Origin: Nonomuraea coxensis DSM 45129
Lineage (GTDB): Bacteria; Actinomycetota; Actinomycetes; Streptosporangiales; Streptosporangiaceae
Direction of reading: 5' to 3'
NCBI RefSeq assembly: GCF_019397265.1
Contig: NZ_CP068985.1
Span: forward strand, 1,836,001-1,900,000
DNA: 64,000 bases
Notes under the pieces: generated by a model
What the model was told of the DNA's origin: nothing
Databases searched by the model: none
Seen by the model: only the letters and a program-made list of their open reading frames with translations
Shown: positions 28,469 to 38,161 of the stretch, one piece after another
Position numbering within the stretch: position 1 is the first letter of the stretch
Layout of the letters: each line of letters starts with the position of its first letter
Program-made: the position numbers and the translations under genes

Positions 28469-29991
28469 GCAACACCCTCACCGAGATCGAGATCTACGGG
28501 GTCGAGCGCATCCCCGACGCCGATCGCACGGCGCGCCCGCTCGACCTGTTCCGGGTGGCCTTCGGCGGCGCGAACACGTTCGCGACCTGCGTGCTCGGGG
28601 CCTTTCCCATCCTGTTCGGCCTGTCGTTCTGGCAGGGCCTGGCCGCTACCGTGCTCGGGCTGGTGGTGGGGTCGCTGATCCTGGCGCCGCTGTCGCTGTT
28701 CGGGCCGCTCAACGGCACCAACAACGCCGTGTCCTCCTCGGCGCACCTGGGCGTGCACGGGCGGGTCGTGGGCTCGTTCCTGTCGCTGCTGACCGCGATC
28801 GCGTTCTTCTCGATCTCGGTGTGGTCGTCGGGTGACGCGCTCGTGGGCGGCGCGCACCGGCTGGTCGGGCTGCCGGACACCGACATGTCGTACGCGGTCG
28901 CGTACGGGATCTTCGCCGCCCTCGTGCTGGTCGTCTGCGTGTACGGCTTCCGCTTCATGCTGTTCGTCAACAAGATCGCGGTGGCGGCGGCGTCGCTGCT
29001 GTTCGTGCTGGGGATCTTCGCCTTCGCCGGCGACTTCGACCCGTCCTACCCGGGCACGCTCGCGGCCGGCGACCCGCTGTTCTGGCCGTCGTTCATCGGC
29101 GCGGCGCTCATCGTGCTGTCGAACCCGGTCTCCTTCGGCGCGTTCCTCGGCGACTGGTCGCGTTACATCCCGGCGGACACGCCGCGGCGGCGGGTGATGA
29201 CGGCGGCGTTCATGTCGCAGATCGCCACGATCCTGCCGTTCTTCTTCGGCCTGTCCACGGCCTCGATCATCGCGTCCAAGGCGGCGGAGTACGTGGACCC
29301 GGCCGCGCCCAACTACGTCGGCGGCCTGCTGGCGATCTCGCCGGGCTGGTACTTCGTGCCGGTCTGCCTGATCGCGCTCATCGGCGGCATGTCCACGGGC
29401 AGCACCTCCCTCTACGGCACCGGCCTGGACTTCTCCAGCGTCTTCCCGCGGTTCAGTCGCGTGCGGGCCACGGTCTTCATCGGTACGCTGTCGATCGTGT
29501 TCATCTTCGTCGGCCGCTTCGCCGCGAACCTGACGCAGAGCATCTCGACGTTCGCCACGCTCATCATCACGTGCACGGCCCCGTGGATGGTGATCATGAT
29601 GATCGGCTACGTCACGCGGCGCGGCTGGTACGACGCGGACGCCCTCCAGGTGTTCAACCGCCGTCAGCGCGGCGGCCGCTACTGGTTCACCCATGGCTGG
29701 AACTGGCGCGGCATGTCCGCCTGGCTGGCCTCGGCGCTGCTGGCGCTGTCGTTCGTCAACCTGCCGGGGCAGTTCGTCGGCCCGCTCGGCGAGCTGGCGG
29801 GCGGCGTGGACATCTCGCTCCCGGTCGGCCTGGCCGTGGCCGCGCTGCTCTACCTGGCGCTGCTGACGGCCTTCCCCGAGCCGCGCGAGGTCTATGGGCC
29901 GCGCGGCCCGCGCCTGGTCCGCGCCGCCGACACCCCGGTGCCGCCGATCATCGACGTGCGGCCGGCGGCCACGGAGCCGATCGCGCCGTGA
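28465..29991 (+). CDS. NCS1-family (purine-cytosine permease-like) transporter
   Basis: A 508-residue transporter of the nucleobase-cation-symport-1 family with about twelve membrane segments, starting near residue 30 ([24 protein letters not shown]). The conserved [15 protein letters not shown] loop and [18 protein letters not shown] segment are typical of the CodB/hydantoin/allantoin group. Context with a ureohydrolase suggests that it brings in a guanidino or ureido compound. ATG 28465 overlaps the ureohydrolase stop; CAGGAGAAG lies upstream. Confidence 0.9.
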   Translation: MSNTLTEIEIYGVERIPDADRTARPLDLFRVAFGGANTFATCVLGAFPILFGLSFWQGLAATVLGLVVGSLILAPLSLFGPLNGTNNAVSSSAHLGVHGRVVGSFLSLLTAIAFFSISVWSSGDALVGGAHRLVGLPDTDMSYAVAYGIFAALVLVVCVYGFRFMLFVNKIAVAAASLLFVLGIFAFAGDFDPSYPGTLAAGDPLFWPSFIGAALIVLSNPVSFGAFLGDWSRYIPADTPRRRVMTAAFMSQIATILPFFFGLSTASIIASKAAEYVDPAAPNYVGGLLAISPGWYFVPVCLIALIGGMSTGSTSLYGTGLDFSSVFPRFSRVRATVFIGTLSIVFIFVGRFAANLTQSISTFATLIITCTAPWMVIMMIGYVTRRGWYDADALQVFNRRQRGGRYWFTHGWNWRGMSAWLASALLALSFVNLPGQFVGPLGELAGGVDISLPVGLAVAALLYLALLTAFPEPREVYGPRGPRLVRAADTPVPPIIDVRPAATEPIAP

Positions 29992-30650
29992 CGGAGCTCG
30001 TCGACCTGTCGGTGCCGGTCGAGACCGGGATGCCCGTCTACCCGGGCGACCCCGAGGTCTCGATCGGCCCGGCGCTCACGGTGGCCCGCGACGGCGTCAA
30101 CGTGCTGGCCGTCCACATGGGTTCCCAGTCGGGCACCCACGTGGACGCGCCGTTCCACTTCGGCGACGCGCTGCCCACGCTGGACGACCTGCCGCTCGAC
30201 CGCTTCGCCGGCCCCGCGACGGTGGTGGACGCCAGGGGCCTCGCGCCCCGGTCGGGCATCGCCGCGGCGGCCTTCGGCGGGGTGCGCGCGGGCACGATCG
30301 TGCTGGTCGCCACCGGCTGGTCGGCGCACTGGGGCACCGGCGCCTACCTGGAGCACCCCTACCTGTCGGAGGAGGCGGCGGAGCTGCTGGTGGAGCGGGG
30401 GGTGCGGACGGTCGGGATCGACGCGCTGAGCGTGGACCCCACGCCGGCCACCGACTTCCCCGCCCACCGGGTGCTGTGCGGCGCGCACGCGGTCATCGCC
30501 GAGAACCTGACCGGTCTCGACCGCCTGCTCCTGGCGCAGGAGAGCGGCCGGCCGATCGAGGTGTCACTGTTCCCGATCCGGCTGGCCGGCGCGGACGGCG
30601 CTCCCGTCCGCGCGGTGGCCCGCCTGGGTCAGCGCGTGCCCCAGGAGTAG
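29988..30650 (+). CDS. Cyclase-family (kynurenine formamidase-like) metal-dependent hydrolase
   Basis: A 220-residue cyclase-superfamily hydrolase. The metal-binding signature is HMGSQSGTHVDAPFHFG, with the fixed GTHxDxPxHF; LVDLSVPVETGMPVYPGDP at the N-terminus is the family opening. These enzymes hydrolyse amide or ester bonds, for instance N-formylkynurenine or isatin. In this operon it may act on an acyl or amide derivative of the imported nitrogen compound. GTG 29988 overlaps the permease stop. Its 3' end overlaps the convergent lrp-type gene by 22 bases. Confidence 0.85.
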   Translation: MTELVDLSVPVETGMPVYPGDPEVSIGPALTVARDGVNVLAVHMGSQSGTHVDAPFHFGDALPTLDDLPLDRFAGPATVVDARGLAPRSGIAAAAFGGVRAGTIVLVATGWSAHWGTGAYLEHPYLSEEAAELLVERGVRTVGIDALSVDPTPATDFPAHRVLCGAHAVIAENLTGLDRLLLAQESGRPIEVSLFPIRLAGADGAPVRAVARLGQRVPQE

Positions 30651-31120
30651 GACTGCTTGCGCAGCTTCAGGTACACGAACGACTCCGTGGCCCGCACGGC
30701 GGGGATGGCGCGGATCTTGCTGAGGATCTCCAGCAGGTGACCGTCGCCCTCGCACACCACCTCGACGATGACGTCGAACGAGCCCGCGGTGAGCACGACG
30801 TAGTCGATCTCCGAGATCGCGGCCAGCTCGTCGGCGACCGACTCCAGGTCGCCCTCGCAGTTGACCCCGATCATGGCCTGCCGGGGGAAGCCCAGGGTGA
30901 GGGGGTCGGTCACCGCGACGATCTGCATGACCCCGGCCTCCTGCAGCCGCTGGACGCGCTGGCGCACGGCGGCCTCGGAGAGCCCGACTGCCTTGCCGAT
31001 CGCCGCGTACGGCATCCGCCCGTCCGCCTGGAGCTGCTCGATGATCTGCTTTGACAGCTCGTCGAGCACGACGGGACCCTGGGCCGGATTGCTGCGGCGG
31101 ACGCGGGGCGGCGACGTCAT
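30629..31120 (-). CDS. Lrp/AsnC-family transcriptional regulator
   Basis: A 163-residue feast-famine regulator. Winged HTH at about 18-70 (DELSKQIIEQLQADGRMPYAAIGKAVGLSEAAVRQRVQRL in two parts) is followed by the RAM ligand-binding domain (YVVLTAGSFDVIVEVVCEGD). ATG 31120 is chosen because AGGAGG lies about 10 bases upstream and the HTH starts shortly after. It is divergent from the aldehyde dehydrogenase/polyamine transport operon and is its most likely regulator, with an amine or amino acid as ligand. Confidence 0.92.
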   Translation of the reverse strand: MTSPPRVRRSNPAQGPVVLDELSKQIIEQLQADGRMPYAAIGKAVGLSEAAVRQRVQRLQEAGVMQIVAVTDPLTLGFPRQAMIGVNCEGDLESVADELAAISEIDYVVLTAGSFDVIVEVVCEGDGHLLEILSKIRAIPAVRATESFVYLKLRKQSYSWGTR

Positions 31121-31319
31121 CGAGAGGAATCCTCCTAGCGGTCCGGCGTTACGGGGGCGTTCCCGCATGATTGCCGTCCTGGTGCGACATGTTGTCAGTT
31201 CTGGGCAGTCTGTCAAGCGAATTCGTAGCAATTTGGTATCTTCACCACGAAATCCCTTGTCCGGATGCTTCCACTCTGTAAGAGTCGCGGCATCTCAGCC
31301 ACCTCACGAGGAGGTCACC
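31121..31319. promoter_or_regulatory. Divergent promoter region between the Lrp gene and the polyamine operon
   Basis: 199 bases without a gene. The central part (about 31190-31260) is unusually AT-rich for this genome, with TTGTCA at 31192, GAATTC at about 31220 and TATCTT at 31237. Such AT-rich tracts are typical Lrp binding regions. I cannot place the promoter exactly because the -35/-10 spacings tested are not ideal. The region ends with the strong GAGGAGGT site of the dehydrogenase gene. Confidence 0.45.
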
Positions 31320-32753
31320 TTGACCACCCGTCTGCAGAACTTCGTCAACGGGGAGTTCGTGGACGCCAAGAGCGGCCGATTCTCCGACATCATCGACCCC
31401 TGCACGGGCGAGGCGTACGTCCAGGCCCCGGTCTCGGGCATCGAGGACGTCGACGCCGCCTACGCCGCCGCGGCCGCCGCGTTCGACTCGTGGGGCAGGA
31501 CCACGCCGGGCGAGCGGGCCAACCTGCTGCTCAAGGTCGCCGACGCCATCGAGGCGCGGGCCGACGAGATCAACGAGGCGGAGTGCCGCAACACCGGCAA
31601 GCCGCGCGCCCGCATGGCGGAGGACGAGACCCCCGTCGCCGCCGACCACTTCCGCTTCTTCGCCGGCGCGGCCCGCACGCTGGAGGGCCCGACGGCCGGT
31701 GAGTTCCTCGCCGAGCACACCAGCGTCATCCGGCACGAGCCGATCGGCGTCATCGGCCAGGTCACGCCCTGGAACTACCCGATGATGATGGCGGTCTGGA
31801 AGATCGCCCCGGCGCTCGCGGCCGGCAACACGATCGTGCTCAAGCCGTCCGACACCACCCCGGTCTCCACGCTCAAGCTCGCCGAGATCCTCGGCGAGGT
31901 GCTGCCCGCCGGCGTCTTCAACGTCGTCACCGGCGACCGCGAGACCGGCGCGCTCGTCGTCGGCCACCCGACGGCCGCCATGGTCGCGATCACCGGCTCG
32001 GTGGGCGCGGGCATGTCGGTCGCCAAGAGCGCCGCCGACGACCTCAAGCGGGTGCACCTGGAGCTCGGCGGCAAGGCCCCGGTCGTGGTCTTCGAGGACG
32101 TCAAGGACCTCGCCAAGGCCGCCGCCGACATCGCCACCGCCGGACTCTACAACGCCGGCCAGGACTGCACGGCCGCCTGCCGGGTGCTCGTGCAGGAGAG
32201 CGTGCACGACGAGTTCGTGGCCGCGCTGACCGAGGCCGCGGCCGCCACCGTCACCGGCGACCTGTCCAACGAGGACGCGCTCTACGGCCCGCTCAACAAC
32301 GAGAACCAGCTCACCCGCGTCCAGGGCTTCATCGACCGGGCCCCGGCGCACGCCAAGGTCCTCACCGGCGGCCACCGCGTCGGCGACCGGGGCTACTTCT
32401 TCGCCCCCACCGTCGTGGACGGCCTCAGGCAGGACGACGAGATGGTGCAGAACGAGGTCTTCGGCCCCGTCATCACCGTCCAGACCTTCACCGACGAGGC
32501 CGACGCGCTGGCCAAGGCCAACGACGTGAGGTACGGCCTCAGCGGCTCGGTCTGGACCTCCGACCACGGCCGGGCGATGCGGATGTCGAACCGCCTCGAC
32601 TTCGGCGTCGTCTGGGTCAACACGCACATCCCGTTCGTCTCCGAGATGCCGCACGGCGGCTTCAAGCACTCCGGCTACGGCAAGGACCTGTCGGTCTTCG
32701 GCCTGCACGACTACACGAGGGTCAAGCACGTCATGCACTACATCGGTGAATAG
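31320..32753 (+). CDS. Aminobutyraldehyde dehydrogenase-like aldehyde dehydrogenase
   Basis: A 477-residue NAD(P)-dependent aldehyde dehydrogenase. The NAD-binding and catalytic motifs are intact: [23 protein letters not shown] with Glu248, and [11 protein letters not shown] with Cys283. The length and the last motif match gamma-aminobutyraldehyde dehydrogenase (PatD/YdcW), which makes GABA from putrescine-derived aldehyde. The TTG start at 31320 is supported by GAGGAGGT 5 bases upstream. First gene of an operon with a polyamine importer and a PuuB-like oxidase, which agrees with a putrescine catabolic role. Confidence 0.9.
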   Translation: MTTRLQNFVNGEFVDAKSGRFSDIIDPCTGEAYVQAPVSGIEDVDAAYAAAAAAFDSWGRTTPGERANLLLKVADAIEARADEINEAECRNTGKPRARMAEDETPVAADHFRFFAGAARTLEGPTAGEFLAEHTSVIRHEPIGVIGQVTPWNYPMMMAVWKIAPALAAGNTIVLKPSDTTPVSTLKLAEILGEVLPAGVFNVVTGDRETGALVVGHPTAAMVAITGSVGAGMSVAKSAADDLKRVHLELGGKAPVVVFEDVKDLAKAAADIATAGLYNAGQDCTAACRVLVQESVHDEFVAALTEAAAATVTGDLSNEDALYGPLNNENQLTRVQGFIDRAPAHAKVLTGGHRVGDRGYFFAPTVVDGLRQDDEMVQNEVFGPVITVQTFTDEADALAKANDVRYGLSGSVWTSDHGRAMRMSNRLDFGVVWVNTHIPFVSEMPHGGFKHSGYGKDLSVFGLHDYTRVKHVMHYIGE

Positions 32754-32758
32754 CGCTG

Positions 32759-33820
32759 ATGACCAGCGCCATCGAGCTTGAGGACGTCGTCAAGGAATAT
32801 CACGCGCACGGCGAGCTCGTCCGTGCTGTCAAGGGCGTCTCGCTGGACATCGAGGAGGGGGAGTTCTTCTCCCTCCTCGGCCCGTCCGGATGCGGCAAGA
32901 CCACCACCATGCGGATGATCGCCGGCTTCGAGGCGCCCTCGAAGGGCCTGGTCAAGCTGCACGGCCAGGACGTCACCAACGTTCCGCCCAACAAGCGCGA
33001 CGTCAACATGGTCTTCCAGTCCTACGCGCTCTTCCCGCACATGAGCGTCTGGGACAACGTGGCCTTCGGGCTGAAGCAGCGCAAGACCCCGCAGGAGGAG
33101 ATCCGGCGGCGCGTCGGCGACATCCTGGAGATCGTCGACCTGGTCGGCAGGGAGAAGCGCCGGCCGCGCGAGATGTCCGGCGGCCAGCAGCAGCGGGTGG
33201 CTCTGGCCAGGGCGCTGGTCAACCGGCCGCGGGCGCTGCTGCTGGACGAGCCGCTCGGCGCGCTCGACCTCAAGCTGCGCCAGGCCATGCAGATCGAGCT
33301 CAAGCGCATCCAGCGCGAGGTCGGCATCACGTTCGTGTACGTCACGCACGACCAGAGCGAGGCGCTGACCATGAGCGACCGCATCGCGGTCATGAACGAC
33401 GGCCTGGTCGAGCAGCTCGGCGGGCCGCGGGAGATCTACGAGCGGCCGGCCACGCCCTTCGTGGCCGGCTTCATCGGGACCTCCAACCTGCTCACCGGCA
33501 CCGCCAGGGCAGGCGAGCTGAAGATCGGTGACGGCCGCGTGCTGGTCCCCGGCCAGGACGGCGAGGTGACGGTCACCGTACGCCCGGAGAAGATCACCAT
33601 CGGCACGGACGAGCCGGAGGCGGGCCTCAGCGCGCTGGCCGGAACCGTCTCCGAGGTGGTCTACCTCGGCACCTACAACAGCTACGCCGTACGTCTCGTC
33701 GACGGGGCCGAGATGACGGTGTTCCAGCAGAACGCGCACGACGCGACGGCCACGGCGGAGCGGGGCGACTCCGTGTGGCTGTCCTGGCAGGCGCAGCACT
33801 CGTACGTGATTGGAAGTTGA
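32759..33820 (+). CDS. potA: Polyamine ABC transporter ATP-binding protein
   Basis: A 353-residue ATPase for the polyamine importer. Walker [14 protein letters not shown]-loop [11 protein letters not shown], signature [15 protein letters not shown], Walker [16 protein letters not shown] and H-loop THDQSEAL are intact, and a TOBE domain fills the last 110 residues. The VPPNKRDVN block is characteristic of PotA. It lies five bases after the aldehyde dehydrogenase gene and before potD, potB and potC. Confidence 0.92.
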   Translation: MTSAIELEDVVKEYHAHGELVRAVKGVSLDIEEGEFFSLLGPSGCGKTTTMRMIAGFEAPSKGLVKLHGQDVTNVPPNKRDVNMVFQSYALFPHMSVWDNVAFGLKQRKTPQEEIRRRVGDILEIVDLVGREKRRPREMSGGQQQRVALARALVNRPRALLLDEPLGALDLKLRQAMQIELKRIQREVGITFVYVTHDQSEALTMSDRIAVMNDGLVEQLGGPREIYERPATPFVAGFIGTSNLLTGTARAGELKIGDGRVLVPGQDGEVTVTVRPEKITIGTDEPEAGLSALAGTVSEVVYLGTYNSYAVRLVDGAEMTVFQQNAHDATATAERGDSVWLSWQAQHSYVIGS

Positions 33821-33829
33821 TAGCAGGCC

Positions 33830-35044
33830 ATGAACCCCCGTCTTCCCCTCCCCCGCCACGGACTTCCGCGCCGTGAGGCGTTCCGGCTCGCGGGCCTGTC
33901 GGCCGCCGGTCTCGCGCTCGCCGCCTGCGGCGTGCAAGGCCAGAAGGCCGCGCCGCCCAAGGCCGACGAGGTCCAGGACTTCTGGTCCAAGCAGACCAAG
34001 AACGGCAAGGTGGTCTTCGCCAACTGGCCGGAGTACATGCCCGAGGACAAGGGCCCGCTGGAGAAGTTCGCCAAGGACACCGGCATCTCCTACGAGTACA
34101 AAGAGGTCATCCAGGAGAACGCCGACTTCTTCGGCAAGGTCGACCCCGTGCTCCGCGCCGGCCAGCCGCTGGGCTACGACATCGTCGTCATGACCAACGG
34201 CATCCAGCTCCAGCACATGATCGAACTGGGCTACTGCGTCGCGCTCGACCACTCCAAGCTGCCGAACTTCGCGGCCAACGCCGGCCAGAAGTACAAGGAA
34301 CGCGCCTACGACCCCGGCAACAAGTACACCGTTCCCTACACCTCGGGCGTGACCGGGATCGCGTACAACACGAAGTACGTCAAGGACGACATCACCAGCA
34401 TCCAGGCGCTGTTCGACCCGAAGTACAAGGGCCGGATCGGCATGATGGCCGACGCGCAGGAGATCGGCAACTTCGGGATGTTCGCCCTCGGCATCGACCC
34501 GGAGAAGTCGACCGAGGCCGACTGGAAGAAGGCCGGCGACAAGCTCAAGGAGCAGCGCGACAACGGCCTGGTGCGCAAGTACTACGACCAGAGCTACATC
34601 GACGCCGTCGCCAAGGGCGACATCTGGCTGAGCATGGCCTGGTCGGGCGACGTCTTCCAGCGCCAGCTCGCGGGCGAGCCGGTCAAGTTCGTGGTGCCCG
34701 AGGAGGGCGGCACGATCTGGACCGACAACATGCTCATCCCCAAGGGCGCGGCCAACCCGCTGGACGCGCTGATGCTGATGGACTACCTCTACCAGCCGGC
34801 CGTGGCCGCCGAACTGGATGAGTTCATCCAGTTCGTCACCCCGGTCCCGGCGGTGCAGGACCTGCTTCGGGAGAAGGCGAAGACCGCCAAGGGCGAGGAC
34901 AAGAAGGCGCTGGAGCAGATGGTCGACAGCCCGCTCATGTTCCCGACCGAGGCCGACTACGCCCGGCTGCGCGGCTACACGCCGCTCGACAACCAGCAGC
35001 AGCAGGTCTTCAACCCGATCTTCCAGTCCGTCACCCAGGCCTAG
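33830..35044 (+). CDS. potD: Polyamine-binding lipoprotein
   Basis: A 404-residue spermidine/putrescine-binding protein. The N-terminus has PRREAF followed by a hydrophobic stretch and the lipobox LAAC (Cys at about residue 33), so it could be a Tat-exported lipoprotein. The PotD opening VVFANWPEYMP and the ligand-region blocks GYDIVVMTNG, YTVPYTSGVTGIAYN and WLSMAWSGDV are present. The order ATPase, binding protein, two permeases differs from E. coli potABCD but is common in actinobacteria. Confidence 0.92.
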   Translation: MNPRLPLPRHGLPRREAFRLAGLSAAGLALAACGVQGQKAAPPKADEVQDFWSKQTKNGKVVFANWPEYMPEDKGPLEKFAKDTGISYEYKEVIQENADFFGKVDPVLRAGQPLGYDIVVMTNGIQLQHMIELGYCVALDHSKLPNFAANAGQKYKERAYDPGNKYTVPYTSGVTGIAYNTKYVKDDITSIQALFDPKYKGRIGMMADAQEIGNFGMFALGIDPEKSTEADWKKAGDKLKEQRDNGLVRKYYDQSYIDAVAKGDIWLSMAWSGDVFQRQLAGEPVKFVVPEEGGTIWTDNMLIPKGAANPLDALMLMDYLYQPAVAAELDEFIQFVTPVPAVQDLLREKAKTAKGEDKKALEQMVDSPLMFPTEADYARLRGYTPLDNQQQQVFNPIFQSVTQA

Positions 35045-35047
35045 ACC

Positions 35048-35899
35048 ATGCGGCGGCTCACCCCCTACCTGCTGGCGCTGCCGGGCTGGATGTGGCTGGC
35101 GATCTTCCTGATCGTGCCCATGGCGGCCATGGCGTCGGTGTCGCTGCAGAGCGGCAACGCCATCGACGGCTTCGCGATGACGTTCTCCGTGTCCAACTAC
35201 AGCGACGCCCTCGGCCGCTACAGCACCCAGCTCGTCCGGTCCCTGCTGTACGGCGGGATGGCGACGGTGGCGATGCTGGCCATCGGGTACCCGGTGGCGT
35301 ACTGGATCGCCTTCAAGGGCGGCCGGCGCAAGTCGGTCTACCTGTTCCTGCTCCTGCTGCCGTTCTTCGTGTCGTTCGTGCTGCGGACGATCTCGTGGAA
35401 CTTCCTGCTGGCGGACAACGGCATCCTGTTCGGCACGCTGAAGGGCTGGGGGCTGCTGCCCGCCGACTTCCACGTGCTGGCCACCACGTTCGCCGTGGTG
35501 GGCGGCCTGACCTACAACTGGCTGCCGTTCATGATCCTGCCGATCTACGTGGCGCTGGAGCGCGTGGACCCGCGGGTGGTGGAGGCGGCCCAGGACCTCT
35601 ACGCGACCCGGACCGCGGCCTTCCGCCGGGTGGTGCTGCCGCTGTCGCTGCCCGGCGTGTTCGCCGGGGTGCTGATGACGTTCGTGCCCGCCACGGCGGA
35701 CCCGGTCAACGCCGCCATCCTCGGCGGCACCGCCAACACCATGATCGGCAACATCATCCAGACGGAATACCTCACCAACCTCGACTACCCGACGGCCTCG
35801 GCGCTGTCGTTCACGTTGATGGGGGTGCTGCTCGTGGGCATCTTCGTCTACGCCCGCGCGCTCGGCACGGAGAACGTCCTCGAGGCGGCGGCCCGATGA
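35048..35899 (+). CDS. potB: Polyamine ABC transporter permease
   Basis: A 283-residue permease with six membrane helices, beginning at residues 5-28 (TPYLLALPGWMWLAIFLIVP). The ATPase-contact loop is RVDPRVVEAAQDLYATRTAAFRRV, the form usual for PotB. It starts three bases after the potD stop and overlaps potC by four bases (ATGA). Confidence 0.92.
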   Translation: MRRLTPYLLALPGWMWLAIFLIVPMAAMASVSLQSGNAIDGFAMTFSVSNYSDALGRYSTQLVRSLLYGGMATVAMLAIGYPVAYWIAFKGGRRKSVYLFLLLLPFFVSFVLRTISWNFLLADNGILFGTLKGWGLLPADFHVLATTFAVVGGLTYNWLPFMILPIYVALERVDPRVVEAAQDLYATRTAAFRRVVLPLSLPGVFAGVLMTFVPATADPVNAAILGGTANTMIGNIIQTEYLTNLDYPTASALSFTLMGVLLVGIFVYARALGTENVLEAAAR

Positions 35900-36681
35900 G
35901 GGGCACCCGCATGGGCGACCGGCTCCTGCACCTCTGGACCTGGCTCGTCATCCTGTGGCTGTCGTCGCCGATCGCGGTGATGATCCTGTTCGGCTTCAAC
36001 GACAAGCAGAGCAAGTCCAACACCACATGGCAGGGGTTCACCCTCCGCTGGTACGGCGAGCTGTTCGAGATCTCCGACCTGACCACGGCGCTGACCAACA
36101 CCCTCGTCATCGCGCTGGTCAGCACGGCCGTCACGGTCGTGATCGGCACCATGCTGGGCCTGGCGCTCGGCCGGCACCGCTTCCGCGGCCTCGGCGCGAC
36201 GAACTTCCTGATCTTCGCCGCGATCTCCACGCCCGAGCTGGTCATGGGCGCCTCGCTGCTGTCGCTGTTCGTCTCGGGCAACGTCCCGCGCGACTCCGTC
36301 ACGATCATCGTCGCGCACGTGCTGTTCTCGCTGTCGTTCGTGGTCGTCACCGTACGGGCGCGGGTCGTCGGGCTCGACCCGTCGCTGGAGGAGGCCGCGA
36401 GAGACCTGGGGGCGACCGCCTGGGGCACGTTCCGGCAGGTCACGCTGCCGTCGATCATGCCGGGCGTGGCGGCGGGCGCGATGCTGTCGTTCGCGCTGTC
36501 GATCGACGACTACGTGGTCACCAGCTTCGTCAACGGCTCGACCGTGACGTTCCCGCTGTGGATCGTGGGCGCCGTCAAGACCGGGATCCCGCCCCAGGTG
36601 AACGTCATGGGTACGCTGATCTTCGGCATTGGGGTGCTGATCGCGATCGGGAACGCGATCGCGGCGCGGCGCCGCACCTGA
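35896..36681 (+). CDS. potC: Polyamine ABC transporter permease
   Basis: A 261-residue permease, partner of potB. The helix LWTWLVILWLSSPIAVMILFGFND and the LRWYGELF segment after it are typical of PotC; the EAA loop reads SLEEAARDLGATAWGTFRQVTLP. ATG 35896 overlaps potB. Completes a PotABCD-type importer for putrescine or spermidine. Confidence 0.92.
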   Translation: MRGTRMGDRLLHLWTWLVILWLSSPIAVMILFGFNDKQSKSNTTWQGFTLRWYGELFEISDLTTALTNTLVIALVSTAVTVVIGTMLGLALGRHRFRGLGATNFLIFAAISTPELVMGASLLSLFVSGNVPRDSVTIIVAHVLFSLSFVVVTVRARVVGLDPSLEEAARDLGATAWGTFRQVTLPSIMPGVAAGAMLSFALSIDDYVVTSFVNGSTVTFPLWIVGAVKTGIPPQVNVMGTLIFGIGVLIAIGNAIAARRRT

Positions 36682-36711
36682 AAACCTGACCTTCGTAGGG
36701 AAGTGGGATTT

Positions 36712-38106
36712 GTGGATCCGCTGAAGGCGCTTGCTGACGCGGAGCGCAAGCCGTACTGGCTGGACAGCCCGGCCAGACCCGAGCCGCGACCGCGGCTCAC
36801 CGATCACACCACCGCCGACCTGGCCGTCGTCGGCGGCGGTTTCTCCGGTCTGTGGACCGCGCTGATGGCCAAGGAACGCGACCCCTCGCTGGACGTCGTC
36901 CTGCTGGAAGGCCGCAGGATCGGCTGGGCGGCCACCGGCCGCAACGGCGGGTTCTGCATGGCGACCCTCACCCACGGCCTGGCCAACGGCCTGGAGCGGT
37001 GGCCGGACGACATCGGGCGCCTGGAGCGCATGGGCGTGGCCAACCTCGACGAGATCGAGGCCACGCTGGAGCGCTACGGCGTCGACTGCTCCTTCGAACG
37101 CACCGGCGAACTGCACGTCGCCACCGAGCCCTGGCAGCTCGACACGCTCGGCGAGCACCTGGACCTGATCTCCGACCTGGGGCTCGACTACGTGCCCCTC
37201 GACCAGGAGCAGGTGCGGGCCGAGGTGAACTCGCCCACCTACCTCGGCGGGCTCTGGGAGCGCAGCGGCTGCGCCATGCTCGACCCGGCGCGGCTGGCGT
37301 GGGGGCTGCGCGAGGCGTGCCTGCGCGTCGGCGTGCGGGTGCACGAGCGCTCGCCGGTGCGGTCGCTGCGCGACGACGGCGTACGCATCGAGCTGCGCAC
37401 CCCGTACGGCGGGGTCTCGGCGGCCAAGGTGGCGCTCGGCACCGGCGTCTTCCCGCCGCTGCTGCGCCGGCTCAGGCACTTCGTGGTCCCCGTCTACGAC
37501 TACGCGCTGATGACCGAGCCGCTGACCGACGGGCAGCTCGCCGAGATCGGCTGGCGCAACCGGCAGGGCGTGGGCGACTCCGGCAACCGCTTCCACTACT
37601 ACCGGCTGACCGACGACAACCGGATCCTGTGGGGCGGCTACGACGCCGTCTACTACAACGGCGGCCTGGTCAAGCCCGAGTACGACCAGCGCGACGAGAC
37701 GTTCGTGACCCTCGCCCGGCACTTCTACGACACCTTCCCGCAGCTCGACGAGGTGCGCTTCACCCACCGGTGGGGCGGGGTGATCGACACCTGCAGCCGC
37801 TTCAGCGCCTTCTACGGCCAGGCCCACGGCGGGCGGCTGGCCTACGGCGTCGGCTACACGGGCATGGGCGTCGGCGCCACCCGCTTCGGCGCGAACGTCA
37901 TGCTCGACCTGCTGTCCGGCGAGCCGACCGAGCGGACCGAGCTGCGCATGGTGAAGGAGAAGCCGATCCCGTTCCCGCCGGAGCCGGTGCGCTCGGGCGT
38001 CATCCAGGTCACCCGCTGGTCGATCGCCCAGGCCGACCAGCACCAGGGCCGGCGCAACCTGTGGCTGCGCACGCTCGACCGGATGGGGCTGGGGTTCGAC
38101 TCCTGA
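36712..38106 (+). CDS. FAD-dependent amine oxidoreductase (PuuB/DadA-like)
   Basis: A 464-residue DAO-family flavoprotein. The FAD-binding dinucleotide fold is DLAVVGGGFSGLWTAL, followed by GWAATGRNGGFC, a pattern typical of gamma-glutamylputrescine oxidase-type enzymes; the C-terminal FAD contact is YGVGYTGMGVGATRFGAN. It would oxidise an amine imported by the adjacent Pot system to the aldehyde used by the dehydrogenase at the head of the operon. GTG 36712 is preferred because AGGGAAG lies 8 bases upstream; GTG 36703 is the alternative. Confidence 0.88.
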   Translation: MDPLKALADAERKPYWLDSPARPEPRPRLTDHTTADLAVVGGGFSGLWTALMAKERDPSLDVVLLEGRRIGWAATGRNGGFCMATLTHGLANGLERWPDDIGRLERMGVANLDEIEATLERYGVDCSFERTGELHVATEPWQLDTLGEHLDLISDLGLDYVPLDQEQVRAEVNSPTYLGGLWERSGCAMLDPARLAWGLREACLRVGVRVHERSPVRSLRDDGVRIELRTPYGGVSAAKVALGTGVFPPLLRRLRHFVVPVYDYALMTEPLTDGQLAEIGWRNRQGVGDSGNRFHYYRLTDDNRILWGGYDAVYYNGGLVKPEYDQRDETFVTLARHFYDTFPQLDEVRFTHRWGGVIDTCSRFSAFYGQAHGGRLAYGVGYTGMGVGATRFGANVMLDLLSGEPTERTELRMVKEKPIPFPPEPVRSGVIQVTRWSIAQADQHQGRRNLWLRTLDRMGLGFDS

Positions 38107-38125
38107 CCCGCGGGCATGATGCCTG

Positions 38126-38158
38126 GCGACCCCCGATTCCACCACATGTGGGGGTCGC
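38126..38158 (+). terminator. Hairpin after the polyamine operon, overlapping the next ribosome binding site
   Basis: GCGACCCCC (38126-38134) pairs with GGGGGTCGC (38150-38158), loop of 15 bases that includes CCACATGTGG. It ends three bases before the GTG start of the lipoprotein gene, so its right arm also covers that gene's G-rich ribosome binding site. It could end the polyamine transcript or control translation of the next gene. Confidence 0.5.
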
Positions 38159-38161
38159 GAG

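Noticed and set aside
30861..31320. Longer N-terminus of the aldehyde dehydrogenase from 30861
   Set aside because: It overlaps the Lrp gene on the other strand, is not conserved, and the TTG at 31320 has an excellent ribosome binding site.
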